Source: an uncultured Lachnospiraceae bacterium
GTDB taxonomy: Bacteria > Bacillota > Clostridia > Lachnospirales > Lachnospiraceae
Direction of reading: 5' to 3'
NCBI GenBank assembly: GCA_947575805.1
Contig: CANPOY010000001.1
Location: 91,141-155,140, forward strand
Length of the DNA: 64,000 nt
Shown here: positions 1 through 8,975 of the stretch, in pieces
Layout: each line of letters starts with the position of its first letter
Numbering within the stretch: the first letter of the stretch is position 1
Made by a program: the position numbers and the translations under genes
Notes under the pieces: generated by a model
The model's input: only the letters and a program-made list of their open reading frames with translations
Database searches by the model: none
What the model was told of the DNA's origin: nothing

Positions 1-314
1 CACCCTGTTCGTTCCTGCATAACCTCCAGACAATTATTTATTACGTCTATCTTGCCTACCGTATCCCCGCCCAATTCTCTGCTGCGCTCGATCAGCTCAA
101 CAGGGCGAATGCCGCTGTTCCGCATCATGGAAAGAAGCTCCTGGCTGTCGGAATTTACCGCAATATCGCATTCATTTTCGCCATGTCTGGCCAGATAAAG
201 ATCTATCGCAGACAGCGTATAATATGGAAGCGGCTTCCCCACAAACGGTTTAATATTTTTATTCCGGATTCCCTTAGAACCCGCTCGGCCGCAAATCGTA
301 AAAAGTATTCTCAT
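1..314 (-). CDS. CMP-nonulosonate (acylneuraminate) cytidylyltransferase, N-terminal part
   Basis: The gene starts at the ATG complementary to 312-314 and runs off the left edge, leaving about 104 codons. The N-terminus reads MRILFTICGRAGSKGIRNKN followed by IKPFVGKPL, the CTP-binding RAGSKGxxxKN signature of the NeuA/LegF/PseF family. These enzymes join CMP to a sialic-acid-like sugar, which activates it for transfer. It lies 11 bp after the stop of the oxidoreductase upstream, so it is the last gene of the operon visible here. With NeuB and NeuC homologues a few genes upstream it completes the condensing, epimerising and activating steps. Whether the sugar is neuraminic, legionaminic or another acid cannot be told from this fragment. 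Confidence 0.88.
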   Translation of the reverse strand, partial: MRILFTICGRAGSKGIRNKNIKPFVGKPLPYYTLSAIDLYLARHGENECDIAVNSDSQELLSMMRNSGIRPVELIERSRELGGDTVGKIDVINNCLEVMQERTG

Positions 315-325
315 TTTCCCGTCAC

Positions 326-1270
326 CTATATCCTCCCCTGCGTCAGTTTTAATACTTTGACTGCATGTGCAATGTCGCTGTCAGATTTTACCCTGCCCTC
401 AATCATATCCAGGAAATACTCCAGCTCCCTGATCTGGTAGTCATCACGCATCTCCTGAAAATCCAGGATCTTCCCTGTCTTCATAAACTCTATCCTGCTG
501 TTTACAAGATCCCCGCAAATAGTATCCTCATCTGTCAGTACCATAATCTGACGAATCGTCTTTCTTCCGAAATAATCCAGGTGAAGCTCAACGATTTTAT
601 CCGCATACTCAGCTATATATACGGCATAATCCTCACTGTCTATTTCAAGCGCCGATTTCTTCCCGCACAGATGAAATACCTTCCGAGGCATTCCGGTCAA
701 AAACGTCAGATAATCCCATTCATGAATGAGATCAATGGAAACGCCTCCTCCCAGCTTTTTGCTTGCGCTGTATGTCTGCCGATAATCCGTACCCGGACGC
801 CATTCCGGCAAATAACTGGAGGAAATGCTTCTGATCGATATGACTTTACCAAAGTCCACGTTTTCCTTCACATATCTTATAACTGCATTGTATCTCAGCG
901 GACAGGCCACATAGTAAACGGCGTCTTCCTTCAGCCTCAGATTTTCTGCTTCTTCTATCTGGTTCACGGATGAAACCGGTTTCTCTATAAAGAAATTCCT
1001 GCCATATTTCATTGTGTTTTTCAGGCTCTCGATATGGTACTCCGTTGGATTTGTTATAAAGACTGCATCGTATTCGGAGTCTATCTCGTCAAAACCCGTA
1101 TACACTTTTCCCAGCCCAAGCTCATCATCCTTCCTGTCAGCCCCGGCGCTTCGCCTGACCGCGTCAACTCTTAATTCTATTCCCCTCTCGCTGCAGACCG
1201 TCCGCAGATTTCTTATATGACGCCTGGCAATGGAGCCTATCCCCACAAAGCAAACCTTTAACGACTTCAC
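326..1270 (-). CDS. Gfo/Idh/MocA-family oxidoreductase (first of pair in sugar operon)
   Basis: A 314-residue NAD(P)-dependent sugar oxidoreductase. The Rossmann fold opens the protein (VCFVGIGSIARRHIRNL), and a family-typical EKPVS segment lies near residue 97, where the lysine is expected to be catalytic. The C-terminal alpha/beta domain carries the GGGVSIDLIHEWDYL stretch with the substrate-site Asp and His. Length matches the family. Its start overlaps the stop of the preceding oxidoreductase by 4 bp, so the two are translationally coupled. Its place between NeuC and NeuA homologues suggests it oxidises, reduces or epimerises a nonulosonate or its precursor. The exact substrate is not deducible. 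Confidence 0.85.
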   Translation of the reverse strand: MKSLKVCFVGIGSIARRHIRNLRTVCSERGIELRVDAVRRSAGADRKDDELGLGKVYTGFDEIDSEYDAVFITNPTEYHIESLKNTMKYGRNFFIEKPVSSVNQIEEAENLRLKEDAVYYVACPLRYNAVIRYVKENVDFGKVISIRSISSSYLPEWRPGTDYRQTYSASKKLGGGVSIDLIHEWDYLTFLTGMPRKVFHLCGKKSALEIDSEDYAVYIAEYADKIVELHLDYFGRKTIRQIMVLTDEDTICGDLVNSRIEFMKTGKILDFQEMRDDYQIRELEYFLDMIEGRVKSDSDIAHAVKVLKLTQGRI

Positions 1271-2247
1271 ACCTCTTCCTCCATCGCATCTATCAGCTTC
1301 AGGATTTCCAGATCCTGTACAAATCCGTATTCCGGCTGCCGGTCATTCAGGACCGCCTCCATAAATTCCCTGATCTCGTTTTTGTAAGCATTTTCCACCA
1401 CGAACGCCCTGTAACCGTCCCTGTGCTCTTCGGCTTCCTGCAAAACCACCTGCTCCAGCATATCCCTTTCCGCATTGTACTCACACAGGGAATCCGGCGT
1501 CCCACTCCACTGTATGTATCTGTGCTCGCCATAAATCTCCAGTTTCCTTACTGCAACCGGCGAAACAACATCTATGATCAGCGCTCCTTTATTGCCGTTT
1601 TCATGCTCTGTCTGGATGATATAATTGTCCCGGTAATCTATGTTTAATCCCGTCATTTTATCCGCCAGCACATGCGTCTTCCTAACCCTCCCGAATGTCT
1701 GGGTAAGCCACGGAAGCTCTATCGCCATGATCTCCCTGCATCCGTTCGTCCGCCTGTCACCGATGAAGAATTCCGTGTAGTTCTCCCATGGATGCCAGTC
1801 CGGCAGATACTGTCCTATGTGGTAAATATAATTCCACCGCCGGTCTTTGCCAACCCTGCTTCGGATATAACGGATCTCCTCACGGTAAAGAAAGGTAGAA
1901 GACAAAAAAAGCCTGCAGCCGTTTTCCCGGGCAAGCTCCATATTCCTCTCATAGCCGTCCGGCACCAGATTCAGCTCCGTAAATACATTCCACCTGTTTT
2001 GAAGGCATTCTGTAATGATCGAACTGTGGGACAGGGGCGACGTGCATACAAAAGCAGCATCAACAGGAAACCTTCTGCCCGCCTCCTCCACAGAGTCCAC
2101 ACATTCAATGCCTGACTGCTCCTTTGCTTCCTGCCTGCGGTCCGCCCTTCCATCCACGCCGAAAATTTTAAAGTCCGGATAAAGCTCCCGCAATAATCTG
2201 ATACGTCTCTTCCCCATAGAGCCAAGGCCGATCACCAGCACGTTCAT
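1267..2247 (-). CDS. Gfo/Idh/MocA-family oxidoreductase (second of pair)
   Basis: About 326 residues with an N-terminal nucleotide-binding motif (VLVIGLGSMGKRRIRLLREL). ATG at 2247 is preferred over the in-frame GTG at 2256 because GGGAGG lies 8 bases before it. In the segment that normally reads EKP there is TELNLVPDGYE, so the usual catalytic lysine region is altered; the enzyme may have a changed reaction. It is only distantly similar to the neighbouring oxidoreductase and overlaps it by 4 bp. It sits in the nonulosonate module after the NeuC homologue. A two-subunit or sequential oxidoreductase pair is plausible but is inference. Confidence 0.8.
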   Translation of the reverse strand: MNVLVIGLGSMGKRRIRLLRELYPDFKIFGVDGRADRRQEAKEQSGIECVDSVEEAGRRFPVDAAFVCTSPLSHSSIITECLQNRWNVFTELNLVPDGYERNMELARENGCRLFLSSTFLYREEIRYIRSRVGKDRRWNYIYHIGQYLPDWHPWENYTEFFIGDRRTNGCREIMAIELPWLTQTFGRVRKTHVLADKMTGLNIDYRDNYIIQTEHENGNKGALIIDVVSPVAVRKLEIYGEHRYIQWSGTPDSLCEYNAERDMLEQVVLQEAEEHRDGYRAFVVENAYKNEIREFMEAVLNDRQPEYGFVQDLEILKLIDAMEEEV

Positions 2248-2267
2248 ATCATGCACCTCCCTTTCAT

Positions 2268-3437
2268 CTATATTTCAAAATCAATGTCAAAAAATTTCTT
2301 CTTGATGTCTATTCGGTCGTTTTCAAAAAAGTCCCTCATTATCTTTATAATCTTTTCTGAGGTATGACCGTCACCATACGGATTTTCAGCCTTTTTTATT
2401 GCCTCTCTGAAAGAATCGTCCATTGCCTTATGAATGGCTTCCTCAATAGCATGCCTCTCCGGTTTACAGGAAATTACTGTTTCGCCGGATATTCTGCCCC
2501 GCTGCCGGTCTCCGATGTTTATGGTGGGGATATGAAATGACGGGGCCTCCATAAGACCGCTTGATGAATTGCCTATTACAAACAGGGAATTTTTGAGCGC
2601 GCTGAGATAACGCCTCATTCCAAGAGAATCCACCAGACAGAAGTTATCGTTACGCCTGGCATATTCCTTCAGTATCCGATTGATGCTTCGCCCGTCCGTA
2701 TCCGAATTGGCCCCGGTGAAAAGATACCTTATCTCCTTATGCTGATCCAAAGCCGAAAGCAGCTCCTCTGCCTGCTTTCCGGCAGTAGCCGTTTCCAGGG
2801 TAACCGGATGAAAAGTACCCACTGCATACCTTTCCCCAAGCGCAAATCCGATACTGTCCTCCAGTTCCGCTACTGACATACATTGTGTGTTTAAAGCATT
2901 TTCAACGCCCATTGCGCCTACATGAAACACACGATCCGGTGACTCCCCCATTTGTATGACACGTTTACGGTATACCTCCGTACTTGTAAAATGAAGGTAG
3001 CTCATTTTCGTCAGACTGTGCCTGATTGCCTCGTCAATAGCCCCTTCCGTTGTCTCACCGCCATGTAAATGAAAGATCGGTATTCTGGCATTCACCGCCG
3101 CGCAACATACTGCCAGCGTTTCATAACGGTCCCCCAGAACCATGACGGCATCCGGTTTGCATTCCTCAAAATATTCCGAAAAACTGATCAAGGCGAGACC
3201 CATGCTTTTCGATATTGCAGCCGGAGTATCGGAGCTGAGGACAATTTCTATCTTTTTATCAACCGGCATCTGATCTGACTCTATTTCCCGTACCGTCATG
3301 CCAAATTCCGGTGAAAGGTGCATACCGGTAACTGCAATCCGCGTGTCATAATACGGATCCTCCAGAAGCTTTGTCATAATCGGCTTCAACAGTCCATATT
3401 CCGCCCTTGTCGCCGTAAGAATCACTATTTTTTTCAT
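2268..3437 (-). CDS. NeuC/LegG-type hydrolysing UDP-(di)N-acetyl-hexosamine 2-epimerase
   Basis: A 389-residue GT-B-fold epimerase. The N-terminus KIVILTATRAEYGLLKPIM is typical of the hydrolysing branch (NeuC, LegG), in contrast to the VGTRPE motif of the non-hydrolysing branch encoded at 16734. MVLGDRYE, HLHGGE and GNSSSGLMEAP are the expected active-site blocks. These enzymes release UDP (or GDP) and invert C2 to give a ManNAc-like free sugar, which NeuB homologues condense with phosphoenolpyruvate. The gene overlaps the NeuB homologue by 4 bp. With a PtmE-like protein nearby, the LegG role (2,4-diacetamido-mannose product) is more likely than classical NeuC, but this is inference. Confidence 0.9.
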   Translation of the reverse strand: MKKIVILTATRAEYGLLKPIMTKLLEDPYYDTRIAVTGMHLSPEFGMTVREIESDQMPVDKKIEIVLSSDTPAAISKSMGLALISFSEYFEECKPDAVMVLGDRYETLAVCCAAVNARIPIFHLHGGETTEGAIDEAIRHSLTKMSYLHFTSTEVYRKRVIQMGESPDRVFHVGAMGVENALNTQCMSVAELEDSIGFALGERYAVGTFHPVTLETATAGKQAEELLSALDQHKEIRYLFTGANSDTDGRSINRILKEYARRNDNFCLVDSLGMRRYLSALKNSLFVIGNSSSGLMEAPSFHIPTINIGDRQRGRISGETVISCKPERHAIEEAIHKAMDDSFREAIKKAENPYGDGHTSEKIIKIMRDFFENDRIDIKKKFFDIDFEI

Positions 3438-4429
3438 AATTCTATCAATTCATCCTCTTCAAAATCCCTGACTGCCCTTGTCCCAAGGACCTCATTCCAC
3501 CTCATGGGACTGATGCCAGTTCCCGGGCGCTTCGTGGTCAGGTTCTCTTCCGTCAGAATATCCCCGGCCTTGATGTTGTCTGCCGCAATAATGCTTTTGC
3601 GCGCCACGGCAATGTTTGCTTTCTCTGATTCAGATGGCGCCTTGATTCCGTCTCCCAGCGCCTTTTCTATATTGCGTATGGCCTTTACCATTGCCTCCAG
3701 CTCATCCGGCTCCAGACTTGCCTTGTGATCCGGCCCTTCCATGTGGCGGTCCAGGGTAAAGTGCTTCTCAATCACCTCCGCCCCCAGCGCCACGGCCGCA
3801 ATCGGCACTTCAATCCCTCTGGTGTGGTCGGAATAGCCCACCGCACAGCCAAATTGCTCCTTCAGCGTGAGCATTGCGTTCAGGTTCACATCCTCCATTG
3901 GCGTGGGATAATTGGTGGTACAGTGTAACAGGGTAATCTTACCGGCACCGTTCCCCCGCAGGACAGCCAGCGCATCCTCTGCCTCCTGCAGCGTACTCAT
4001 GCCTGTTGACAGGATAATGTCCTTTCCCGTCTTCGCGATCTCCACCAGAAACGGATAATTTGTTATCTCGCCGGAAGGAATTTTCCACACATCCTGCAGA
4101 TCATTTAAGAACTGCATACTCTCCACTTCAAACGGTGTGGATAAGAATTGAATGCCAGTTTCCCGGCAGTAATCCGCCAGGGCCACGTATTCCTGCCTTT
4201 TCAGCGTAAGCCTGCCAAGCATGGCATCCTGGGGCTCGTCAACGCCCATATTTTTCTTCTGATAGTCGGCCATAACGGCATGTCTGGATGCCAGCTTCTC
4301 CGGAATAAATGTCTGAAACTTTACAATATCCGCCCCGCACCTTTTTGCCTCGCGCACAAGCTCCTTTGCTATGTTAATGTCCCCGTTGTGATTCACACCT
4401 GCCTCGGCAATAATCAGAACCTTTCTCAT
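3434..4429 (-). CDS. NeuB/LegI-type nonulosonate synthase
   Basis: A 331-residue synthase that condenses phosphoenolpyruvate with a mannosamine-type sugar to give a nine-carbon 3-deoxy acid. The TIM-barrel domain (about residues 1-270) begins with LIIAEAGVNHNGDINIAKEL and contains the VKFQTF, STPFE, IPSGEI and GYSDHT blocks. The SAF (antifreeze-like) domain occupies about residues 275-331. Length matches NeuB/LegI/PseI. It overlaps both neighbours by 4 bp, so the NeuC-like, NeuB-like and formyltransferase genes form one translationally coupled set. LegI is favoured over sialic acid synthase because of the PtmE-like gene next door. Confidence 0.92.
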   Translation of the reverse strand: MRKVLIIAEAGVNHNGDINIAKELVREAKRCGADIVKFQTFIPEKLASRHAVMADYQKKNMGVDEPQDAMLGRLTLKRQEYVALADYCRETGIQFLSTPFEVESMQFLNDLQDVWKIPSGEITNYPFLVEIAKTGKDIILSTGMSTLQEAEDALAVLRGNGAGKITLLHCTTNYPTPMEDVNLNAMLTLKEQFGCAVGYSDHTRGIEVPIAAVALGAEVIEKHFTLDRHMEGPDHKASLEPDELEAMVKAIRNIEKALGDGIKAPSESEKANIAVARKSIIAADNIKAGDILTEENLTTKRPGTGISPMRWNEVLGTRAVRDFEEDELIEL

Positions 4430-5313
4430 GCCATCCTGTCTCCTGTCCTTATTTTCCCGTCATATACATACTCCGTCACTTCAATAAAGGTATCCTTTGT
4501 TTTCACGTAAAACCCGTGCTCCGATTTCCCAAGTATCTGCCCCGGCGTATTAATGTACCTGTGGGCGCCCTTTACTTCTCTTACCCTGTTAATTTTGATT
4601 TCCTTCCCGTTGAGCGTCGAGGTAGCCATCGGTCCGGGCCTGCAGATTGCTCTTACAAAATTGAATATCTCACGGCTGCCTGTATTCCAGTCAATGATTT
4701 CATCTCCGGGGCCTCTCATGCCGCAATACATGCCAACCGGATCGATCGTGTCCTGTCTGGTAATCTGTACCGTGCCGGACTGAATGACCTTTACCGCGTC
4801 ATAAAGGACATCGGCGCAGCCTGTATAAGCGGTATTCAGTAAAGTACTGTAGTCATCCTCATCCGTAATCGGATAGGTTTTCTGAAGAATAATATCTCCC
4901 GTATCAATTCCTTCATCAACATAATGTACCGTGATGCCGAACTCTTTTTCATCATTGATCAGTGCCCAGTTCAGAATGTTCCGGCCGCGGTAAAAGGGAA
5001 GCTTTCCCGCATGGCAGTTTATCGTTTTTAAGGTCGGATAGTCTATGGTTCTTATCTTGAAAATCTGGTTAAAAGACATGGAGACAAACAAATCCACATC
5101 ATATTTTGATATGCTGTCCAGAAATTCATCGGAATTTATATTCTGATGGATTTCTACAGGAATATGATTGTCTTCTGCCAGCGCCATCAATTCAGGATCC
5201 CGCTTATCATACCTTACGGTGACAAACTTAATCTCTATCGTCTTATCACTTATAAGCCGCTTAAACGCTTCGTGGGCCCACGGGCCGTCGCCAAAATATC
5301 CTATTTTCATCAT
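4426..5313 (-). CDS. Sugar N-formyltransferase-like protein (nonulosonate module)
   Basis: A 295-residue member of the formyl-tetrahydrofolate-dependent formyltransferase fold. The catalytic Asn-His-Asp set is visible: INCHAGKLPFYRGRNILNWA gives Asn and His, and HYVDEGIDTGDIILQ gives the Asp. The C-terminal region (about 200-295) resembles the small barrel of Fmt-like enzymes. The true fmt is elsewhere in the window (53633), so this one is a sugar enzyme. It lies between the PtmE-like and NeuB-like genes, suggesting it puts a formyl group on an amino group of the nonulosonate or its precursor. A strong AGGAGG lies just before the ATG. The acceptor position is unknown. Confidence 0.8.
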   Translation of the reverse strand: MMKIGYFGDGPWAHEAFKRLISDKTIEIKFVTVRYDKRDPELMALAEDNHIPVEIHQNINSDEFLDSISKYDVDLFVSMSFNQIFKIRTIDYPTLKTINCHAGKLPFYRGRNILNWALINDEKEFGITVHYVDEGIDTGDIILQKTYPITDEDDYSTLLNTAYTGCADVLYDAVKVIQSGTVQITRQDTIDPVGMYCGMRGPGDEIIDWNTGSREIFNFVRAICRPGPMATSTLNGKEIKINRVREVKGAHRYINTPGQILGKSEHGFYVKTKDTFIEVTEYVYDGKIRTGDRMA

Positions 5314-5349
5314 GCTGCCTACCTCCTGTCAGAACATTCTCTTCCCTTC

Positions 5350-6393
5350 TTATTCCCCGTATAGCCTGATCCGCATTTTTTCCAATTCCGGAAGCTGCCC
5401 CATATCCATCCAGTCGTTCTCACTGACAGGAAAAACCGCAACCCGCTTCCCTCTCTGTCGCTCCTTTTCCACAATATCAGGGAAGCCGATCGAAACATTA
5501 TCTTCCATATCTTCAATTACTTCCGGCTCAACAAGGTAGATTCCGGTATTCGTCAAAAAAGACATGAGCGGCTTCTCCCTCATGTCCTGAATTGTCCCGT
5601 TTATTCCCATTTCCACGACACCGTATGGAATGTTGATATTCTTGTATGCACAGATCATGGTGATGGTGTTCCCGTTCTCCTTATGAAACTTCAGCATGCT
5701 CTCATAGTTGGCCGTCAGAAGAGCGTCGCAGTTTGCAAAAAAGAACGTATCTCGGAGCTTTCCCCTGAGAAGGCTTAAACCGCCGCCTGTACCCAGAGGC
5801 TTCATTTCATCATACCAGGTAATATTGTAATGATTGTCATTATCGGCAAAATATGCCTTCATCAAATCCCGCTTATAATTCACTATGATGTGGAATTCCT
5901 TACAGTCGTATGATTGATATTCCTTCATGATGTGCTCAATGATAGGAAGATCGCCCACGGGTATCAGGGGTTTAGGCAGCACTCTCGTAAAAGGATCCAG
6001 CCTGGTTCCCCTTCCTCCTGCATTGATCACCACCGGAATTTGCAATGCCGCTTTCTCTTTGCTCTTTTGTTCGCCTCCGGTATAAATATCCGCTATTCTC
6101 TCTTCCCGATCTATAATAGGAATCGCAACATAATTCTGTCCATGGTACATGGACTTTGCTTCCGTCAGTGTATGTGCTGTTTTAGGCTTACGATTTGCAG
6201 CCTGCATAATGTTGTCTGACATTTTCCCTCCGGCTAAGAGATAGCGCCTTATGTCACCGTCTGTCACACAGCCGGCAAATACTCCCTGCTCATTTGCCAG
6301 AAATAAGATACCTTTGCCGTTACGGTCAATTCTTTGCATCGCTTCTGAAATTAAGAGCAGGCTGCTGCCGACCAGCGTATCAAAATTATCCAT
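5350..6393 (-). CDS. CBS-domain sugar nucleotidyltransferase, PtmE-like
   Basis: A 347-residue protein with two CBS motifs at about residues 1-115 and a nucleotidyltransferase domain from about residue 118 (INAGGRGTRLDPFTRVLPKP). This domain order is that of Campylobacter PtmE, which makes GDP-glucosamine for the legionaminic acid route. The CBS pair probably senses a nucleotide. Finding it beside LegG- and LegI-like genes is the strongest hint that the nonulosonate is made by the GDP-linked legionaminic route. The dehydratase, aminotransferase and acetyltransferase of that route are not in the window and would be expected past the left edge. Confidence 0.82.
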   Translation of the reverse strand: MDNFDTLVGSSLLLISEAMQRIDRNGKGILFLANEQGVFAGCVTDGDIRRYLLAGGKMSDNIMQAANRKPKTAHTLTEAKSMYHGQNYVAIPIIDREERIADIYTGGEQKSKEKAALQIPVVINAGGRGTRLDPFTRVLPKPLIPVGDLPIIEHIMKEYQSYDCKEFHIIVNYKRDLMKAYFADNDNHYNITWYDEMKPLGTGGGLSLLRGKLRDTFFFANCDALLTANYESMLKFHKENGNTITMICAYKNINIPYGVVEMGINGTIQDMREKPLMSFLTNTGIYLVEPEVIEDMEDNVSIGFPDIVEKERQRGKRVAVFPVSENDWMDMGQLPELEKMRIRLYGE

Positions 6394-6416
6394 ACATAAT
6401 CACCAAACCAAACATT

Positions 6417-7532
6417 TTATTCTTCCCAGACGGGGTGCTTCAATACCCATTTCCCATACTCATCTTGTGTAAACAAATCCGTGTTGTACAGGGAATCAAT
6501 AATGCTCCAGAATTCCGTTTCCGTATAACCGCAGAACTTACAGAAATCCCTAACACAAAGCGGATCAAGCTTGCCGTCATGCTTTTTCACAAGCTCTTTC
6601 GCTTCCTCCCGGGAAATCAGTCCATATCTGACCATCCGGGCGGCATAATCGGTAGCAAACTGATGACCGAATTTAGGGTATTTCATCCAGGAATGTACCA
6701 GATAAGCTCTGCTGTCAACCTGATCGAAATTTTCTACATGATGCGTCCTGTCCCATTCATGAGTGAGATCATGGAAACCATGCTTTTTAGCAAATTCATA
6801 ATTCTTAAAACTGTTCCATTGTGTGAAATAGGAAATATATATCGGATCCAGCCTGTCCAGCTCCTCCTGCTTGGGCGCCCTTGTGAAAAAGAGATCCTGC
6901 GCCGTAACTCCCGCATTATCCATCAATTCCTGCTCGTTGATTCCGGATGCCACGCCGTTGCTTAACTGCTCTTTTGCAGAATAAGTTTCTTTTGCATCTG
7001 CTCCGCCATATTCATAGCTGACATTCTCTCCGTATACAAGCAGGGGGGTGTTAAACTTTGCCGCCATCATCAGCGGATAGGTATAGATCAGGCGGTCAAT
7101 ATACCATGTTGGCTTACCATACCTTTCAAACATATACCGCATCAGCTTCCTCTGTGTGCGTATATCCGGCTTCATGCTGATGATGCTGCATCCAAACTCT
7201 TCGGATATGTTCCTGATGTTATGCACCCCCGCATCGGTCATCGGGAAATTGTCCTCCACCGAGAAAAGGATCGGGTTCATGTGCATTACGTTTTTCATAA
7301 GATGAACTTGATAATGAGAATCCTTGCCTCCGGATACCGCAATTGCACAGTCCGGTCCGTCACCGTTCATCCCCCGATACCGGGCGCATAGTTCCTCGAA
7401 TTCCTTCCAGCGGGAATCCCAGTCAATAGATTTCCTCTTTTCATAGGATTGGCATGCAGAACAAATCCCCTCTTCGTTAAAGGTGATTCCCGGCCTGGTA
7501 TCAGGCATAACACACTTTTTGCAATAGATCAT
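6417..7532 (-). CDS. N-acetyl sugar amidotransferase (PseA/PtmG/WbpG family), nonulosonate module
   Basis: A 371-residue ATP-pyrophosphatase-type enzyme. Cysteine pairs at the N-terminus (CKKCVMPDT, CSACQ) and near the C-terminus (CKFCG) frame the PP-loop AVSGGKDSHYQVHLMK. Family members turn an acetamido group into an acetamidino (acetimidoyl) group using ammonia. Its position directly upstream of the PtmE-like gene suggests it acts on the nonulosonate, as PseA and PtmG do in Campylobacter. No separate glutaminase (HisH-like) or HisF-like partner is seen in the window. A distant paralogue lies at 15537. Confidence 0.85.
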   Translation of the reverse strand: MIYCKKCVMPDTRPGITFNEEGICSACQSYEKRKSIDWDSRWKEFEELCARYRGMNGDGPDCAIAVSGGKDSHYQVHLMKNVMHMNPILFSVEDNFPMTDAGVHNIRNISEEFGCSIISMKPDIRTQRKLMRYMFERYGKPTWYIDRLIYTYPLMMAAKFNTPLLVYGENVSYEYGGADAKETYSAKEQLSNGVASGINEQELMDNAGVTAQDLFFTRAPKQEELDRLDPIYISYFTQWNSFKNYEFAKKHGFHDLTHEWDRTHHVENFDQVDSRAYLVHSWMKYPKFGHQFATDYAARMVRYGLISREEAKELVKKHDGKLDPLCVRDFCKFCGYTETEFWSIIDSLYNTDLFTQDEYGKWVLKHPVWEE

Positions 7533-7545
7533 AACATTTTCCTCC

Positions 7546-8913
7546 TCATTCCATTACATGAATTAAATTACTTTCGTGTGTTTCAACTAACAAAAAAACC
7601 GCACAGGCGGCTATACTGGTAAAGAAATATACTGAAATAGTATAAAAATTGCCAAACACACTCATTGCCGCCCATGTAACCAGATATACCTCAAATCCTT
7701 TTGCCCCTTCCGATCTGGCTATTAATATCCAGATGCCTACGATAAGGCCAAGAAGAAACACTCCAAACAGATACATATCTCCCAATTCATATATGGTTGG
7801 TCCCCAGATTGTAGACGCATTAAATCCATTCAACCCGTGTATATGAAAGGCAGCGTCATTATATTTTGCAATGGCGGATACATCTCCGAATAGTCTTACC
7901 AAAGGTTCCAACACGCTGTATAATGAGCCAGGGTGGTTTGTTTCTACCATACATTGCAATAGCACATCATAATTTATTGACGTATAGGCATAGGTCCAGT
8001 TAATCACACTGTTCGTGCTTTTTGATTCCAGAAGATACTCTATGGTGCCTGATACATTATTCCATCCTCGTTGCTGCTGTCTGTAATTTCCAAAGAGCGT
8101 AAATGCAATTAATACTACTACACTCATGATAGCCAGCGAGCGGATCAGCTTCCTGTTGTTTAAAAAGCGGCTCCCATAATGCTGCATCAGGCAAATAGCA
8201 AGAAATATCGCGATAGTCATCATATTGTTCCTGCTTACCGCAAAGACTCCATACAGAAGAAAGCAGCCTGCCGCAATTACAATCCGTAATTTTTTCTTTA
8301 CGACGGGTATAAACATCAGGGAAATCCACATAAACAATTCTGATAAACCGGATAACCCTCCAATCATATAATTTTTGGCGCCGTCATTACTAAAATCATG
8401 GTCAAACAGTCTGATGCCCGTCATATAAAAGTTTATCATCTTCAAAAACACAAAACATACAAAGCAGACTGTAGCTAATAGATCCGGTTTCAGCCTTGTT
8501 TTGCAATGGATTCTGATAACCCTGCAGGTTTCAAACATTCGCAGGATCATGATAAACAGCAAAGATCCTATGACTAAGTAATAGATACTGCTCCAGCTTT
8601 TTCTCACCTGCAATCCACTGATATAGAAGCAGTTAAAAGCCAAAAATGCAAAATAGGAACATGCAAATACATTACTGACACATATCCCTCTTTTCAAGAT
8701 GTCCAGCAGCCCCCATGCCACAACACCTAACGATATTAAATAGGTGATAATATTAAAGAAAGATCTGGCGTCAGAATCTGAGTGTATCACATATGCAAAA
8801 AAAGCTATCACAAGCAGCAAAAACAGACCACATAAATATACTTTAACTCTATTGTTCGATATGAATTTATCAGATGTTTTGATTTTAGAAGAATAAATAT
8901 TTATTTTCTGCAT
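7546..8913 (-). CDS. Oligosaccharide repeat-unit polymerase (Wzy-like)
   Basis: A 455-residue very hydrophobic protein with roughly ten to twelve membrane segments, the first at about residues 26-44. A long hydrophilic stretch at about 270-375 corresponds to the large external loop of Wzy-type polymerases. Wzy families are poorly conserved in sequence, so the call rests on topology, length and position next to a flippase, several glycosyltransferases and a phosphoglycosyl transferase. It would join lipid-linked repeat units on the outer face of the membrane. The DNA here is visibly more AT-rich than the flanks, common for exchanged polymerase genes. Confidence 0.72.
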   Translation of the reverse strand: MQKINIYSSKIKTSDKFISNNRVKVYLCGLFLLLVIAFFAYVIHSDSDARSFFNIITYLISLGVVAWGLLDILKRGICVSNVFACSYFAFLAFNCFYISGLQVRKSWSSIYYLVIGSLLFIMILRMFETCRVIRIHCKTRLKPDLLATVCFVCFVFLKMINFYMTGIRLFDHDFSNDGAKNYMIGGLSGLSELFMWISLMFIPVVKKKLRIVIAAGCFLLYGVFAVSRNNMMTIAIFLAICLMQHYGSRFLNNRKLIRSLAIMSVVVLIAFTLFGNYRQQQRGWNNVSGTIEYLLESKSTNSVINWTYAYTSINYDVLLQCMVETNHPGSLYSVLEPLVRLFGDVSAIAKYNDAAFHIHGLNGFNASTIWGPTIYELGDMYLFGVFLLGLIVGIWILIARSEGAKGFEVYLVTWAAMSVFGNFYTISVYFFTSIAACAVFLLVETHESNLIHVME

Positions 8914-8975
8914 ATACTTCTTCTCCTTACTACGGATTTAAACAGCAAAATCAAACCTGATAATTGTATATGGCG

